DNA of 64,000 nt from an uncultured Prevotella sp. (lineage in GTDB: Bacteria; Bacteroidota; Bacteroidia; Bacteroidales; Bacteroidaceae). This document shows, piece by piece, positions 35,763 to 44,382 of this stretch (its first letter is position 1; every line of letters begins with the position of its first letter). The stretch spans positions 1 through 64,000 of the forward strand of contig CAMOGW010000012.1 of assembly GCA_946614435.1 (NCBI GenBank), in the 5' to 3' direction. Under the pieces are notes generated by a model, which was not told the DNA's origin, made no database searches, and saw only the letters and a list, made by a program, of their open reading frames with translations. Both the position numbers and the translations under genes were made by a program.

Positions 35763-38102
35763 ATGAGAAAATTCTTTGTTTATTCCCTGTGGACCATTCT
35801 GTTTTTGGTTGTCGTAGCCTCGGCAACAAGTTTTTGGGCCATAGTGAACGGAAAAATAGGCTATATGCCCCCGATTGAGGACCTGCAGAACCCCATTAAC
35901 CGCTTTGCCACACAGGTTTATTCAAGTGACGGCAAACTGTTAGGCACATGGAGCATGAGCCGCGAGAATCGTGTGATGGTGGACTATTCGAAACTGTCGC
36001 CTAATTTGGTAAATGCGCTTGTGGCAACGGAGGATGCCCGCTTCTATGAACATTCGGGCATAGATTTCTATGCCTTGATGCGTGCCATCATTAAGCGTGG
36101 ACTGATGGGACAAAAGTCGGCAGGCGGCGGTTCAACGATCACCCAACAGTTGGCTAAGCAACTCTACAGCGACGTAGCTCACTCTACAGTAGAGCGAATG
36201 CTTCAAAAGCCCATTGAATGGGTAATTGCCGTAGAGTTGGAACGTACTTATACAAAAGATGAAATCATCACGCTCTACCTGAACTATTTTGACTTTCTTC
36301 ACAATGCCGTAGGCATAAAGACTGCGGCTAATACATATTTTTCAAAGGAGCCGTCTGAATTGAACATTACGGAGAGCGCCACGCTCGTTGGTCTCTGTAA
36401 GAATCCCAGTTACTTCAACCCTGTACGCTTTCCTGAGCGGAGCCGAGACCGCAGGAACGTGGTTTTGGGACAAATGCTCAAAGAGGGCTATATTACGCAA
36501 GAAATACATGACAGCTGCGTGCAGGAGCCGTTGGAGCTACACTTCCACGTGAACGATCACAAGGATGGTATTGCTACCTATTTCCGTGACTTCCTGCGTC
36601 GCTATATGTTGGCTAAAAAGCCCGTTCGTGAAGATTATCCTGCTTGGGGAAACATCAAGTTCTATTTGGACTCCATCGCTTGGGAACAAGATCCGCTTTT
36701 CGGCTGGTGTCATAAGAACAAGAAGCGCGATGGATCAAGCTACAATCTCTATACTGACGGTCTGAAGGTCTATACTACGATAGATTCGCGCATGCAACGC
36801 TATGCTGAGCAAGCTTGTTATGACCATGTGGTGAAATTCCTCCAACCAGCTTTCAACAAGGGAAAAACATCAAAAGCTAATTTTCCTTACAGCGATTTGA
36901 GCAGAGAGCAGGTGAAACAACTGTTGCAGCGCTCTATGCGACAGAGCGACCGCTATCGCGCGATGAAAGCAGCGGGCAAGAGTGAGGCGGAAATTGAAAA
37001 AGCCTTCAACACGAAGACAGAAATGCAGGTATTCACCTATCATGGCGAGATTGACACGCTCATGACTCCTATGGACTCCATTCGCTACTTAAAATCTTTC
37101 TTGCGCACAGGGTTTTTCAGCATGTGTCCGCAGAACGGTAATGTTAAGGCATACGTTGGTGGTCTGGACTTTCAGCATTTTGCCTACGACATGGCTACCG
37201 AAGGTCGCCGACAAGTGGGTTCAACCATTAAGCCGTTCTTGTATTCGCTGGCAATGGAGGATGGCATGACTCCTTGTGATGAGGCCCCCAACGTGCAACA
37301 GACTTACATCGTGGCAGGACAGCCTTGGACTCCCAGGAACGGTAGCCGTTCACGCTATGGCGAGATGGTCACTCTAAAATGGGGCTTACAGCAGTCAAAC
37401 AACTGGATTTCAGCTTATATCATGTCGCGTCTGAATCCTGAGGCTTTCGTGCAGTTGTTACACGAATATGGTATTCGCAATCCTGAGATTCATCCCTCTA
37501 TGGCACTCTGTTTGGGGCCATGTGATATTACAGTGGCTGAGATGGTGAGCGCCTATACCGCTTTTGTCAATCATGGAATCCGAATGGCACCTCTTTATGT
37601 GACGCGCATAGTGGATAGTGAGGGTAATGAAGTGGCTAAGTTTGAGCCGCGCATGAATGAAGTGATTAGCGAGCATAGCGCCCACAAGATGCTCTATATG
37701 CTACAAGCTGTAGTGAATGGTGGTACAGGCGGTCGGCTGCGCTTCCGTTATAACCTGAAGGCAGAAATGGGCGGTAAGACTGGTACGACCAACAACAACT
37801 CGGATGCATGGTTTATGGGAGTCACACCTCGCCTGGTGAGTGGCTGCTGGGTAGGTGGTGAAGATCGCGACATTCACTTCAACTCAATGTCGATGGGACA
37901 AGGTGCTACGATGGCTCTCCCCATCTTTGCATATTACATGAAAAAGATCTACGACGATGATGCATTGGATTATAGTCAGGACGAGAAGTTCGATATTCCT
38001 GAGGGCTTTGATCCATGCAAGTCGCCCGAAGAAGAAACAAACGAAGAAAACAACACTGAAGAGGAAGGAGAAGCAACACCCCCTCAACAAATATATGAAT
38101 AA
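35763..38102 (+). CDS. mrcA: Penicillin-binding protein 1A, bifunctional
   Basis: 779 aa. Class A PBP that polymerises and cross-links peptidoglycan. A single N-terminal membrane anchor (about residues 5-28) is followed by a GT51 glycosyltransferase domain with EDARFYEH (catalytic Glu90) and GGSTITQQLAKQL. The transpeptidase domain has the active-site STIK (Ser487-Lys490), SNN, and KTGT at 672-675. The C-terminus is Glu-rich and probably disordered. It is transcribed away from valS. Confidence 0.95.
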   Translation: MRKFFVYSLWTILFLVVVASATSFWAIVNGKIGYMPPIEDLQNPINRFATQVYSSDGKLLGTWSMSRENRVMVDYSKLSPNLVNALVATEDARFYEHSGIDFYALMRAIIKRGLMGQKSAGGGSTITQQLAKQLYSDVAHSTVERMLQKPIEWVIAVELERTYTKDEIITLYLNYFDFLHNAVGIKTAANTYFSKEPSELNITESATLVGLCKNPSYFNPVRFPERSRDRRNVVLGQMLKEGYITQEIHDSCVQEPLELHFHVNDHKDGIATYFRDFLRRYMLAKKPVREDYPAWGNIKFYLDSIAWEQDPLFGWCHKNKKRDGSSYNLYTDGLKVYTTIDSRMQRYAEQACYDHVVKFLQPAFNKGKTSKANFPYSDLSREQVKQLLQRSMRQSDRYRAMKAAGKSEAEIEKAFNTKTEMQVFTYHGEIDTLMTPMDSIRYLKSFLRTGFFSMCPQNGNVKAYVGGLDFQHFAYDMATEGRRQVGSTIKPFLYSLAMEDGMTPCDEAPNVQQTYIVAGQPWTPRNGSRSRYGEMVTLKWGLQQSNNWISAYIMSRLNPEAFVQLLHEYGIRNPEIHPSMALCLGPCDITVAEMVSAYTAFVNHGIRMAPLYVTRIVDSEGNEVAKFEPRMNEVISEHSAHKMLYMLQAVVNGGTGGRLRFRYNLKAEMGGKTGTTNNNSDAWFMGVTPRLVSGCWVGGEDRDIHFNSMSMGQGATMALPIFAYYMKKIYDDDALDYSQDEKFDIPEGFDPCKSPEEETNEENNTEEEGEATPPQQIYE

Positions 38103-38172
38103 AGAATGCTGATAGCATTTGACTTGCTCACTAACGACAAATGAATATAGCACACAAAAACAGAATAAGAAA

Positions 38173-39975
38173 ATGAAACATCAATTAAGGAGTAGCGTCT
38201 GTACCGAAGGCAGACGTATGGCTGGAGCCCGTGCCCTTTGGGTGGCAACAGGTATGAAGCATGAGCAGTTCGGAAAGCCCATTATCGCTATCGTCAACTC
38301 GTTTACCCAGTTTGTTCCAGGCCATACACATTTGCATGAGATAGGGCAGATTGTGCGCGAAGAGATAGAAAAGATGGGATGTTATGCAGCCGAGTTCAAT
38401 ACAATTGCGATTGATGACGGTATTGCGATGGGGCACGATGGCATGCTCTATTCACTTCCTTCACGCGACATCATAGCCGACTCTGTTGAATATATGGTGA
38501 ATGCCCACAAGGCTGATGCGATGATTTGTATATCGAACTGCGATAAAGTGACCCCAGGCATGCTGATGGCAGCGATGCGACTGAACATTCCTGCTGTGTT
38601 CTGCAGCGGTGGTCCTATGGAGGCAGGACGCTGGCGCGGAGAGAACGCCGACCTTATCACGGCTATGGTGAAAGGTGCCGACCCTTCTGTTACTGACGAA
38701 GAAATCAAGGAGATTGAGCAGTGTGCTTGCCCCGGCTGCGGAAGTTGTTCAGGTATGTTTACGGCTAATTCGATGAACTCACTGACGGAGGCTATCGGTC
38801 TCTCACTTCCCGGCAATGGAACCATTCTTGCCACACACACCAATCGCATTGAACTCTTCCGTGCTGCCGCGCGCCAGATTGTGAAGAATGCAATCGCCTA
38901 TTATAATGAAGGTGACGAATCTGTTCTGCCTCGTAGCATCGCCACTCGTCAGGCATTCCTCAACGCGATGACACTCGACATTGCAATGGGCGGCTCTACG
39001 AATACAGTTCTTCATTTGCTGGCTGTTGCACAAGAGGCTGGAGTTGACTTCACCATGAAAGATATTGACGAACTCTCAAGAAAAGTTCCTTGTCTCTGCA
39101 AACTGGCACCTAACACTCAAAAATACAGTGTGCAGGAATGCGGACGGGCAGGAGGCATATTAGGCATATTAAACGAGCTTAATAAGGCTGGCTTAATTGA
39201 TGGAACAGCCAAACGTGCCGATGGCTTGACACTGGGCGAGGCGATGAAGAAATATAGCATTGTTGATGGGGCTGTCAATCCCGAAGCAAATCGCATCTAC
39301 CAAAGCGCTCCGGGAAATCGCTTTTCGACAAAGATGGGAAGCCAGTCGGTAGAGTGGGGGACACTCGACAGCGATCGAGCAAATGGTTGCATACGTGATG
39401 TGGAACATGCTTATACCAAGGATGGTGGATTGGCTGTACTTTTCGGCAATATTGCCAAGGACGGATGCGTGGTGAAGACGGCTGGCGTAGATGAATCGCT
39501 ATGGCATTTTGAGGGTCCCGCTGTCGTATTCGACTCGCAAGAAGATGCTTGTAATGGCATCCTCGACGGTAAGGTGAAAAGCGGCGACTGCGTAGTGATC
39601 ACTCACGAAGGGCCGAAAGGAGGACCTGGCATGCAGGAAATGCTATATCCAACCTCTTATATAAAGAGTATGCATCTGGGCCAAGAATGTGCACTTATCA
39701 CAGATGGTCGTTTCTCAGGAGGCACAAGCGGCCTCTCTATCGGACATATATCGCCAGAAGCTGCCAACGGAGGCAATATCGGTAAAATCAAGGATGGTGA
39801 CATTATCGTGATTGACATTCCCTCTCGTTCAATCAACGTGAAACTTTCTGACGAGGAACTGGAAGCACGTCCACAACAGCCGCTCAAGCGTAATCGTGTG
39901 GTGTCGAAAGCACTCCGGGCCTATGCGCAGAGTGTGAGTTCGGCTGATAAGGGAGGAGTTCGCCTGATTGACTAA
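38173..39975 (+). CDS. ilvD: Dihydroxy-acid dehydratase
   Basis: 600 aa. Converts 2,3-dihydroxy-3-methylbutanoate (and its methylpentanoate homologue) to the 2-oxo acid in valine and isoleucine synthesis. Cluster ligands are expected at Cys123 (SNCDKVTPG) and in the CPGCGSCSG block (186-192). The site of a further cysteine in [2Fe-2S] relatives is Gly here (FVPGH), as in the E. coli enzyme, which suggests an oxygen-sensitive [4Fe-4S] type (inference). I chose ATG 38173, giving MKHQLRSS as in relatives; the frame extends 18 codons upstream. Confidence 0.95.
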   Translation: MKHQLRSSVCTEGRRMAGARALWVATGMKHEQFGKPIIAIVNSFTQFVPGHTHLHEIGQIVREEIEKMGCYAAEFNTIAIDDGIAMGHDGMLYSLPSRDIIADSVEYMVNAHKADAMICISNCDKVTPGMLMAAMRLNIPAVFCSGGPMEAGRWRGENADLITAMVKGADPSVTDEEIKEIEQCACPGCGSCSGMFTANSMNSLTEAIGLSLPGNGTILATHTNRIELFRAAARQIVKNAIAYYNEGDESVLPRSIATRQAFLNAMTLDIAMGGSTNTVLHLLAVAQEAGVDFTMKDIDELSRKVPCLCKLAPNTQKYSVQECGRAGGILGILNELNKAGLIDGTAKRADGLTLGEAMKKYSIVDGAVNPEANRIYQSAPGNRFSTKMGSQSVEWGTLDSDRANGCIRDVEHAYTKDGGLAVLFGNIAKDGCVVKTAGVDESLWHFEGPAVVFDSQEDACNGILDGKVKSGDCVVITHEGPKGGPGMQEMLYPTSYIKSMHLGQECALITDGRFSGGTSGLSIGHISPEAANGGNIGKIKDGDIIVIDIPSRSINVKLSDEELEARPQQPLKRNRVVSKALRAYAQSVSSADKGGVRLID

Positions 39976-40053
39976 TGTCATGATTTTAATCGCTCCAAAT
40001 TACATATTGTAAGAAAAAGGCCGCATTAATGATGATTTGTAAATAATTTGCTG

Positions 40054-40061
40054 TATCTTTG
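40054..40061 (+). promoter_or_regulatory. Possible promoter -7 element of ilvBN
   Basis: TATCTTTG, 23 nt before ilvB. A TTTG occurs at 40036-40039, but the 14-nt spacer is shorter than usual. Confidence 0.45.
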
Positions 40062-40084
40062 CGGCAATTTTCAATCGAAGGACA

Positions 40085-41833
40085 ATGAACAAGGCTAAAA
40101 AAGATTCGGTGAAAGAAATCATTACAGGAAGAGAAGCACTAATGCGTGCTTTGAAGGCTGAAGGCGTGAAGACCATCTTCGGCTATCCAGGAGGCAGCAT
40201 CATGCCTGTTTACGATTCGCTCTACGAATATGCAGGAGGAGAGAATAAGACATTTCATCATGTGCTGGTAAGACATGAACAGGGAGCTGTTCACGCAGCT
40301 CAGGGATTGGCACGAGTGAGCGGAGAAGTGGGTGTGGCTATTGTTACCAGTGGTCCCGGAGCTACGAACACTCTAACTGGTGTGGCCGACGCAATGCTTG
40401 ACTCTACTCCTATTGTTGTGATTGCTGGTCAGGTGGGCATTGGAGCGTTGGGCACAGATGCCTTTCAGGAGGTCGATCTCGTAGGCGTGGCTCAACCCAT
40501 TTCAAAATGGAGTTATCAGATACGTCATGCACAGGATGTGGCTTGGGCCGTTAGCCGCGCATTCTATATTGCCCGAACAGGAAGACCCGGTCCTGTGGTG
40601 CTTGATTTCCCTAAAAACGCACAAGAGCATACTTGCGAATGGAATGGTGCCGAACACGTAGATTTTGTGCGTAGCTATGTGCCTTATCCAAAGCCTTCAC
40701 AACAGGCAATCGAGCAGGCTGCACAACTTATCAACGAAGCTAAACGCCCGTTGGCATTAGTAGGGCAGGGGGTTGAACTTGGAAATGCTCAAAATGAATT
40801 ACTTGATCTGATTGAAAAAGCCGACATCCCCGTTGGCAGAACACTCTTAGGTCTCTCGGCCTTGTCAAGCCGTCATCCACTCAACATGGGTATGCTGGGT
40901 ATGCATGGACAATATTCGCTAAACATGAAAACGCAGGAAGCCGATGTGATTATCGCTATCGGCATGCGCTTTAGTGATCGCGTGACCGGTCTCACCTCTA
41001 ATTATGCTCGTCAAGCAAAAATAATTCACATTGATATTGACAAAGCTGAAATCAATAAATGTATCAAGACTGATGTTCCTGTAATCGGTGATTGTAAGGC
41101 CATTCTTCCAGCCATCACTCGATTGCTGAAAAAGAATAACCATACGGATTGGAAAGACTCGTTTAAGACCTATTTTGAACAAGAGATGAAACAGGTGATT
41201 GAGCCTTCGATTCATCCGACAGGAGGTCCTTTGCTGATGGGTGAGGTGGTGAACGTAGTAGCTGAAGCGACGAAAGGAGATGCCATTTTGGTTACAGACG
41301 TAGGACAGAATCAGATGCTTTCAGCTCGCTATTTCCACTTCAACAAGAAACGCTCCATTGTGACAAGTGGAGGTCTTGGTACGATGGGATTTGGTCTCCC
41401 TGCTGCCATTGGTGCAACTTTTGGAGCTCCCGACAGAACAGTATGTATGTTCTGCGGTGATGGTGGTTTCCAGATGAACATTCAAGAGTTAGGAACTATT
41501 ATGGAACAACAGGCTCCTGTAAAGATTATCCTGCTAAACAATAATTACTTAGGTAATGTACGTCAGTGGCAGGACATGTTCTGGGAAGGTAGAAAGTCGT
41601 TCACACCGATGCTTAACCCTCGTTATGAGCTGATAAGTAAGGCTTATAACATTCCTTACGAGTTAGTAGTTGACCGTAAAGACCTCGCCGCAAAAGTTGA
41701 GAAGATGATTACGTCGAAAGGCCCTTTTATTCTGGAATGTGCCATCAAAGAAGATGCCGATGTTATGCCAATGACGGCTCCAGGTAAGAGCGTGGACGAA
41801 ATGATGCTTAGTTTTGATTATAAGAATGAATAG
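40085..41833 (+). CDS. ilvB: Acetolactate synthase large subunit
   Basis: 582 aa. Thiamine-diphosphate enzyme that condenses pyruvate with pyruvate or 2-oxobutyrate. The catalytic Glu lies in RHEQGAVHAAQG, and the ThDP-Mg motif is GDGGFQMNIQELGT ... NNNYLG. The three-domain POX-like layout is complete, with the FAD-binding middle domain (about residues 195-335). It lies 110 nt after ilvD, and the small subunit follows. Confidence 0.96.
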   Translation: MNKAKKDSVKEIITGREALMRALKAEGVKTIFGYPGGSIMPVYDSLYEYAGGENKTFHHVLVRHEQGAVHAAQGLARVSGEVGVAIVTSGPGATNTLTGVADAMLDSTPIVVIAGQVGIGALGTDAFQEVDLVGVAQPISKWSYQIRHAQDVAWAVSRAFYIARTGRPGPVVLDFPKNAQEHTCEWNGAEHVDFVRSYVPYPKPSQQAIEQAAQLINEAKRPLALVGQGVELGNAQNELLDLIEKADIPVGRTLLGLSALSSRHPLNMGMLGMHGQYSLNMKTQEADVIIAIGMRFSDRVTGLTSNYARQAKIIHIDIDKAEINKCIKTDVPVIGDCKAILPAITRLLKKNNHTDWKDSFKTYFEQEMKQVIEPSIHPTGGPLLMGEVVNVVAEATKGDAILVTDVGQNQMLSARYFHFNKKRSIVTSGGLGTMGFGLPAAIGATFGAPDRTVCMFCGDGGFQMNIQELGTIMEQQAPVKIILLNNNYLGNVRQWQDMFWEGRKSFTPMLNPRYELISKAYNIPYELVVDRKDLAAKVEKMITSKGPFILECAIKEDADVMPMTAPGKSVDEMMLSFDYKNE

Positions 41834-41876
41834 GAGAGAGACAAATTAGTTGAGTTCTCCCTTTAAAATGAAGATT

Positions 41877-42431
41877 ATGGAGCAAGAGAAAAAATTCTAT
41901 ACCTTTTTAGTATATTCTGAAAATATAGCCGGTATTCTGAATCAGATTACTGCGGTCTTTACACGAAGACAGGTAAATATAGAAAGTCTTAATGTTTCGG
42001 CTTCAAGCATAGAAGGTGTGCACAAATATACAATTACTGCTTGGTGCTATGATGATCAGGTCATTAAAATAACACGTCAGATAGAGAAAAAAATTGATGT
42101 AATTAAAGCTAACTATTTTACTGACGATCAGTTGTTTATACGTGAGACTGGTCTATACAAATTATCGACTGAAATCGTGATGCAGAATCCTGAAATTTCG
42201 CGAACCATTCGTCATTTTGACGCAAAGATCAGTGAAGTAAATCCAACCTATATAATTGCTGTCAAAAGCGGAAAGACAGACGATATCATGAGACTTTACA
42301 ATGAGCTTAATGCATTCAATTGTGTGTTACAATACACAAGATCCGGTCGAATTGCCGTAACCAGAAGTACTCAGGAACAAGTAAGCGAATTCCTTGAGCA
42401 AAGAGAACAATCACGAGTTGCGAGAGACTGA
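41877..42431 (+). CDS. ilvN: Acetolactate synthase small (regulatory) subunit
   Basis: 184 aa. Activates the large subunit and binds the feedback inhibitor valine. The N-terminal ACT domain (about residues 6-80) is FLVYSENIAGILNQITAVFTRRQVNIESLNVSAS; a second ACT-like region follows. Starts at 41868 or 41877 are both possible; I prefer 41877 (MEQEKKFY). Base composition is noticeably more AT-rich than in ilvD and the first half of ilvB. No ilvC or thioesterase follows, although those genes often complete this cluster in Bacteroides. Confidence 0.92.
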   Translation: MEQEKKFYTFLVYSENIAGILNQITAVFTRRQVNIESLNVSASSIEGVHKYTITAWCYDDQVIKITRQIEKKIDVIKANYFTDDQLFIRETGLYKLSTEIVMQNPEISRTIRHFDAKISEVNPTYIIAVKSGKTDDIMRLYNELNAFNCVLQYTRSGRIAVTRSTQEQVSEFLEQREQSRVARD

Positions 42432-42468
42432 TACTTAAATTTCTATTCAACCGAAATAGAATCCGATA

Positions 42469-42499
42469 TTTTTTGCATTCTCGATAAAGATTTGTATCT
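42469..42499 (+). promoter_or_regulatory. Promoter of rpiB
   Basis: TTTG (42469-42472), 19 nt, then TATCTTTG (42492-42499), 53 nt before the rpiB start. Confidence 0.8.
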
Positions 42500-42552
42500 T
42501 TGCACATAAAATAGTTTCTAAAAATTAATTAACTTAATAAAAACTGATTGAA

Positions 42553-42993
42553 ATGGATATAAAAACAATCGGATTGGCAAGTGATCATGCAGGCTACGCG
42601 CTGAAGCAATTCGTAAAAAAATACCTTGAAGAAAAAGGATGGCCTTATAAAGACTATGGTACATACAGTGAAGAATCCTGTGATTATAGTGATTTCGGGC
42701 ATGCATTAGCACGTGGTATTGAAAATGGTGAAGTTTTTCCAGGAATCGCAATATGTGGTTCAGGCGAAGGTATCAATATGACACTCAATAAGCATCAAAG
42801 TATTCGAGCTGGCCTTTGCTGGATTCCTGAGATAGCGCATCTGATTCGCCAGCACAATAATGCAAATGTATTGGTGATGCCGGGTCGTTTTATTGATGAA
42901 GAAATGGCGCGAAAAATTATGGATGAATATTTCTCCACCGAATTTGAAGGTGGCAGACATCAAAAGCGTATTGATAAAATTCCTTGTCAATAA
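42553..42993 (+). CDS. rpiB: Ribose-5-phosphate isomerase B
   Basis: 146 aa. Interconverts ribose-5-phosphate and ribulose-5-phosphate (RpiB/LacA/LacB family). ASDHAGYALK is the substrate loop with the catalytic Asp/His, and AICGSGEGINM carries the active-site Cys. RPGRF-type end motif (VMPGRFID) and length match the family. It has its own consensus promoter. Confidence 0.94.
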   Translation: MDIKTIGLASDHAGYALKQFVKKYLEEKGWPYKDYGTYSEESCDYSDFGHALARGIENGEVFPGIAICGSGEGINMTLNKHQSIRAGLCWIPEIAHLIRQHNNANVLVMPGRFIDEEMARKIMDEYFSTEFEGGRHQKRIDKIPCQ

Positions 42994-43100
42994 GAATTCA
43001 TTTCTGTTGATAAAAAAGTATAAACAAGTACATCAAAAAGGACTAATTCAGATTACTCGTTAAGTTTTATCGAGAATCGGCATTATGATAAATAGCATAT

Positions 43101-44372
43101 ATGAAGCAAGCAACAATATGCGTACAAGGTGGCTGGAAGCCAAAGAATGGCGAGCCTCGCGTGCTACCAATTTACCAGAGCACGACTTTCAAATATGACA
43201 ATACTGAAGAAATGGCAGATCTTTTTGATTTGAAAAAGGAAGGCTATTTCTATACAAGATTACAAAATCCGACCAATGATGCTGTTGCCAGCAAAATTGC
43301 CGAACTTGAAGGCGGCGTTGGGGCCGTTCTGACTTCAAGTGGTCAATCTGCCAATTTCTTCGCAGTTTTTAACATTTGCGAAGCTGGAGACCATATTGTA
43401 GCTTCAAATGAAATATATGGAGGTACTTATAATCTCTTTGGAGTGACATTGCAGAAACTTGGAATAGAATGTACTTTTATTAATCCTGAGGCAACGGAAG
43501 AAGAAATTAACAAAGCATTTCGACCTAACACGAAATTACTTTTTGGAGAAACAATCTCAAATCCAGGCTGCAAAGTACTCGACATTGAAAAATTTGCAAG
43601 AATAGCCCATTCTCATGGAGTCCCCCTAATTGTTGACAATACATTCCCTACCCCTGTTAATTGTCGTCCTTTTGAATGGGGAGCCGACATCGTGACCCAT
43701 TCCACCACTAAATATATGGATGGCCATGCTACTCAAGTTGGTGGATGTGTGGTTGATAGCGGAAATTTTGATTGGAACCAGCATGTTGAGAAATATCCTG
43801 GGCTTTGCACACCAGATGAATCATACCACGGATTAACCTACACGAAAGTTTTCGGTAAGTTAGCATATACAACAAAACTGGTGGCACAACTAATGCGCGA
43901 CTTGGGTAATATCCCCTCACCACAGAATTCATTCTTACTAAATCTCGGATTGGAAACACTTCATCTTCGCATGGCTCGTCATTGTGAGAATGCGCAACGT
44001 ATGGCAGAATTTCTGCAGGCAGATAGTCGCGTTGCATGGGTTCATTACAGTGGATTGCCTACTGATGAGTGCTATAGCTTAGCAAAGAAATATCTTCCGA
44101 ATGGTTCATGCGGTGTGATAGCTTTCGGACTGAAAGGTAATCGACAGACTGCAATTCGGTTCATGGATTCTTTGAAGCTTATTGCGATTGTTACCCATGT
44201 AGCAGATGCTCGCACTTGCGTACTGCATCCTGCCAGTCACACTCATCGCCAACTTTCTGACGAACAACTACTACAGGCAGGTGTGGCTCCCGATCTCATT
44301 AGACTCTCTGTGGGAATTGAGGATATTGAAGACCTGATTGATGATGTAAAACAGGCACTGGATAAGATTTGA
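43101..44372 (+). CDS. metY: O-acetylhomoserine sulfhydrylase (MetY-like)
   Basis: 423 aa PLP enzyme of the Cys/Met metabolism family. It makes homocysteine from O-acetylhomoserine and sulfide. The PLP lysine is Lys204 in HSTTKYMDGH. SSGQSANFF, YGGTYNLF and the HPASHTHRQL block are typical of the MetY subgroup rather than cystathionine gamma-synthase. I see no SAM riboswitch in the 107-nt leader. The relA gene starts 10 nt after the stop. Confidence 0.93.
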   Translation: MKQATICVQGGWKPKNGEPRVLPIYQSTTFKYDNTEEMADLFDLKKEGYFYTRLQNPTNDAVASKIAELEGGVGAVLTSSGQSANFFAVFNICEAGDHIVASNEIYGGTYNLFGVTLQKLGIECTFINPEATEEEINKAFRPNTKLLFGETISNPGCKVLDIEKFARIAHSHGVPLIVDNTFPTPVNCRPFEWGADIVTHSTTKYMDGHATQVGGCVVDSGNFDWNQHVEKYPGLCTPDESYHGLTYTKVFGKLAYTTKLVAQLMRDLGNIPSPQNSFLLNLGLETLHLRMARHCENAQRMAEFLQADSRVAWVHYSGLPTDECYSLAKKYLPNGSCGVIAFGLKGNRQTAIRFMDSLKLIAIVTHVADARTCVLHPASHTHRQLSDEQLLQAGVAPDLIRLSVGIEDIEDLIDDVKQALDKI

Positions 44373-44382
44373 ATCCTTCTCT

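Noticed and set aside
42994..43100. SAM riboswitch before metY
   Set aside because: The leader is AT-rich and lacks recognisable SAM-I or SAM-II pairing, with no terminator-like switch.
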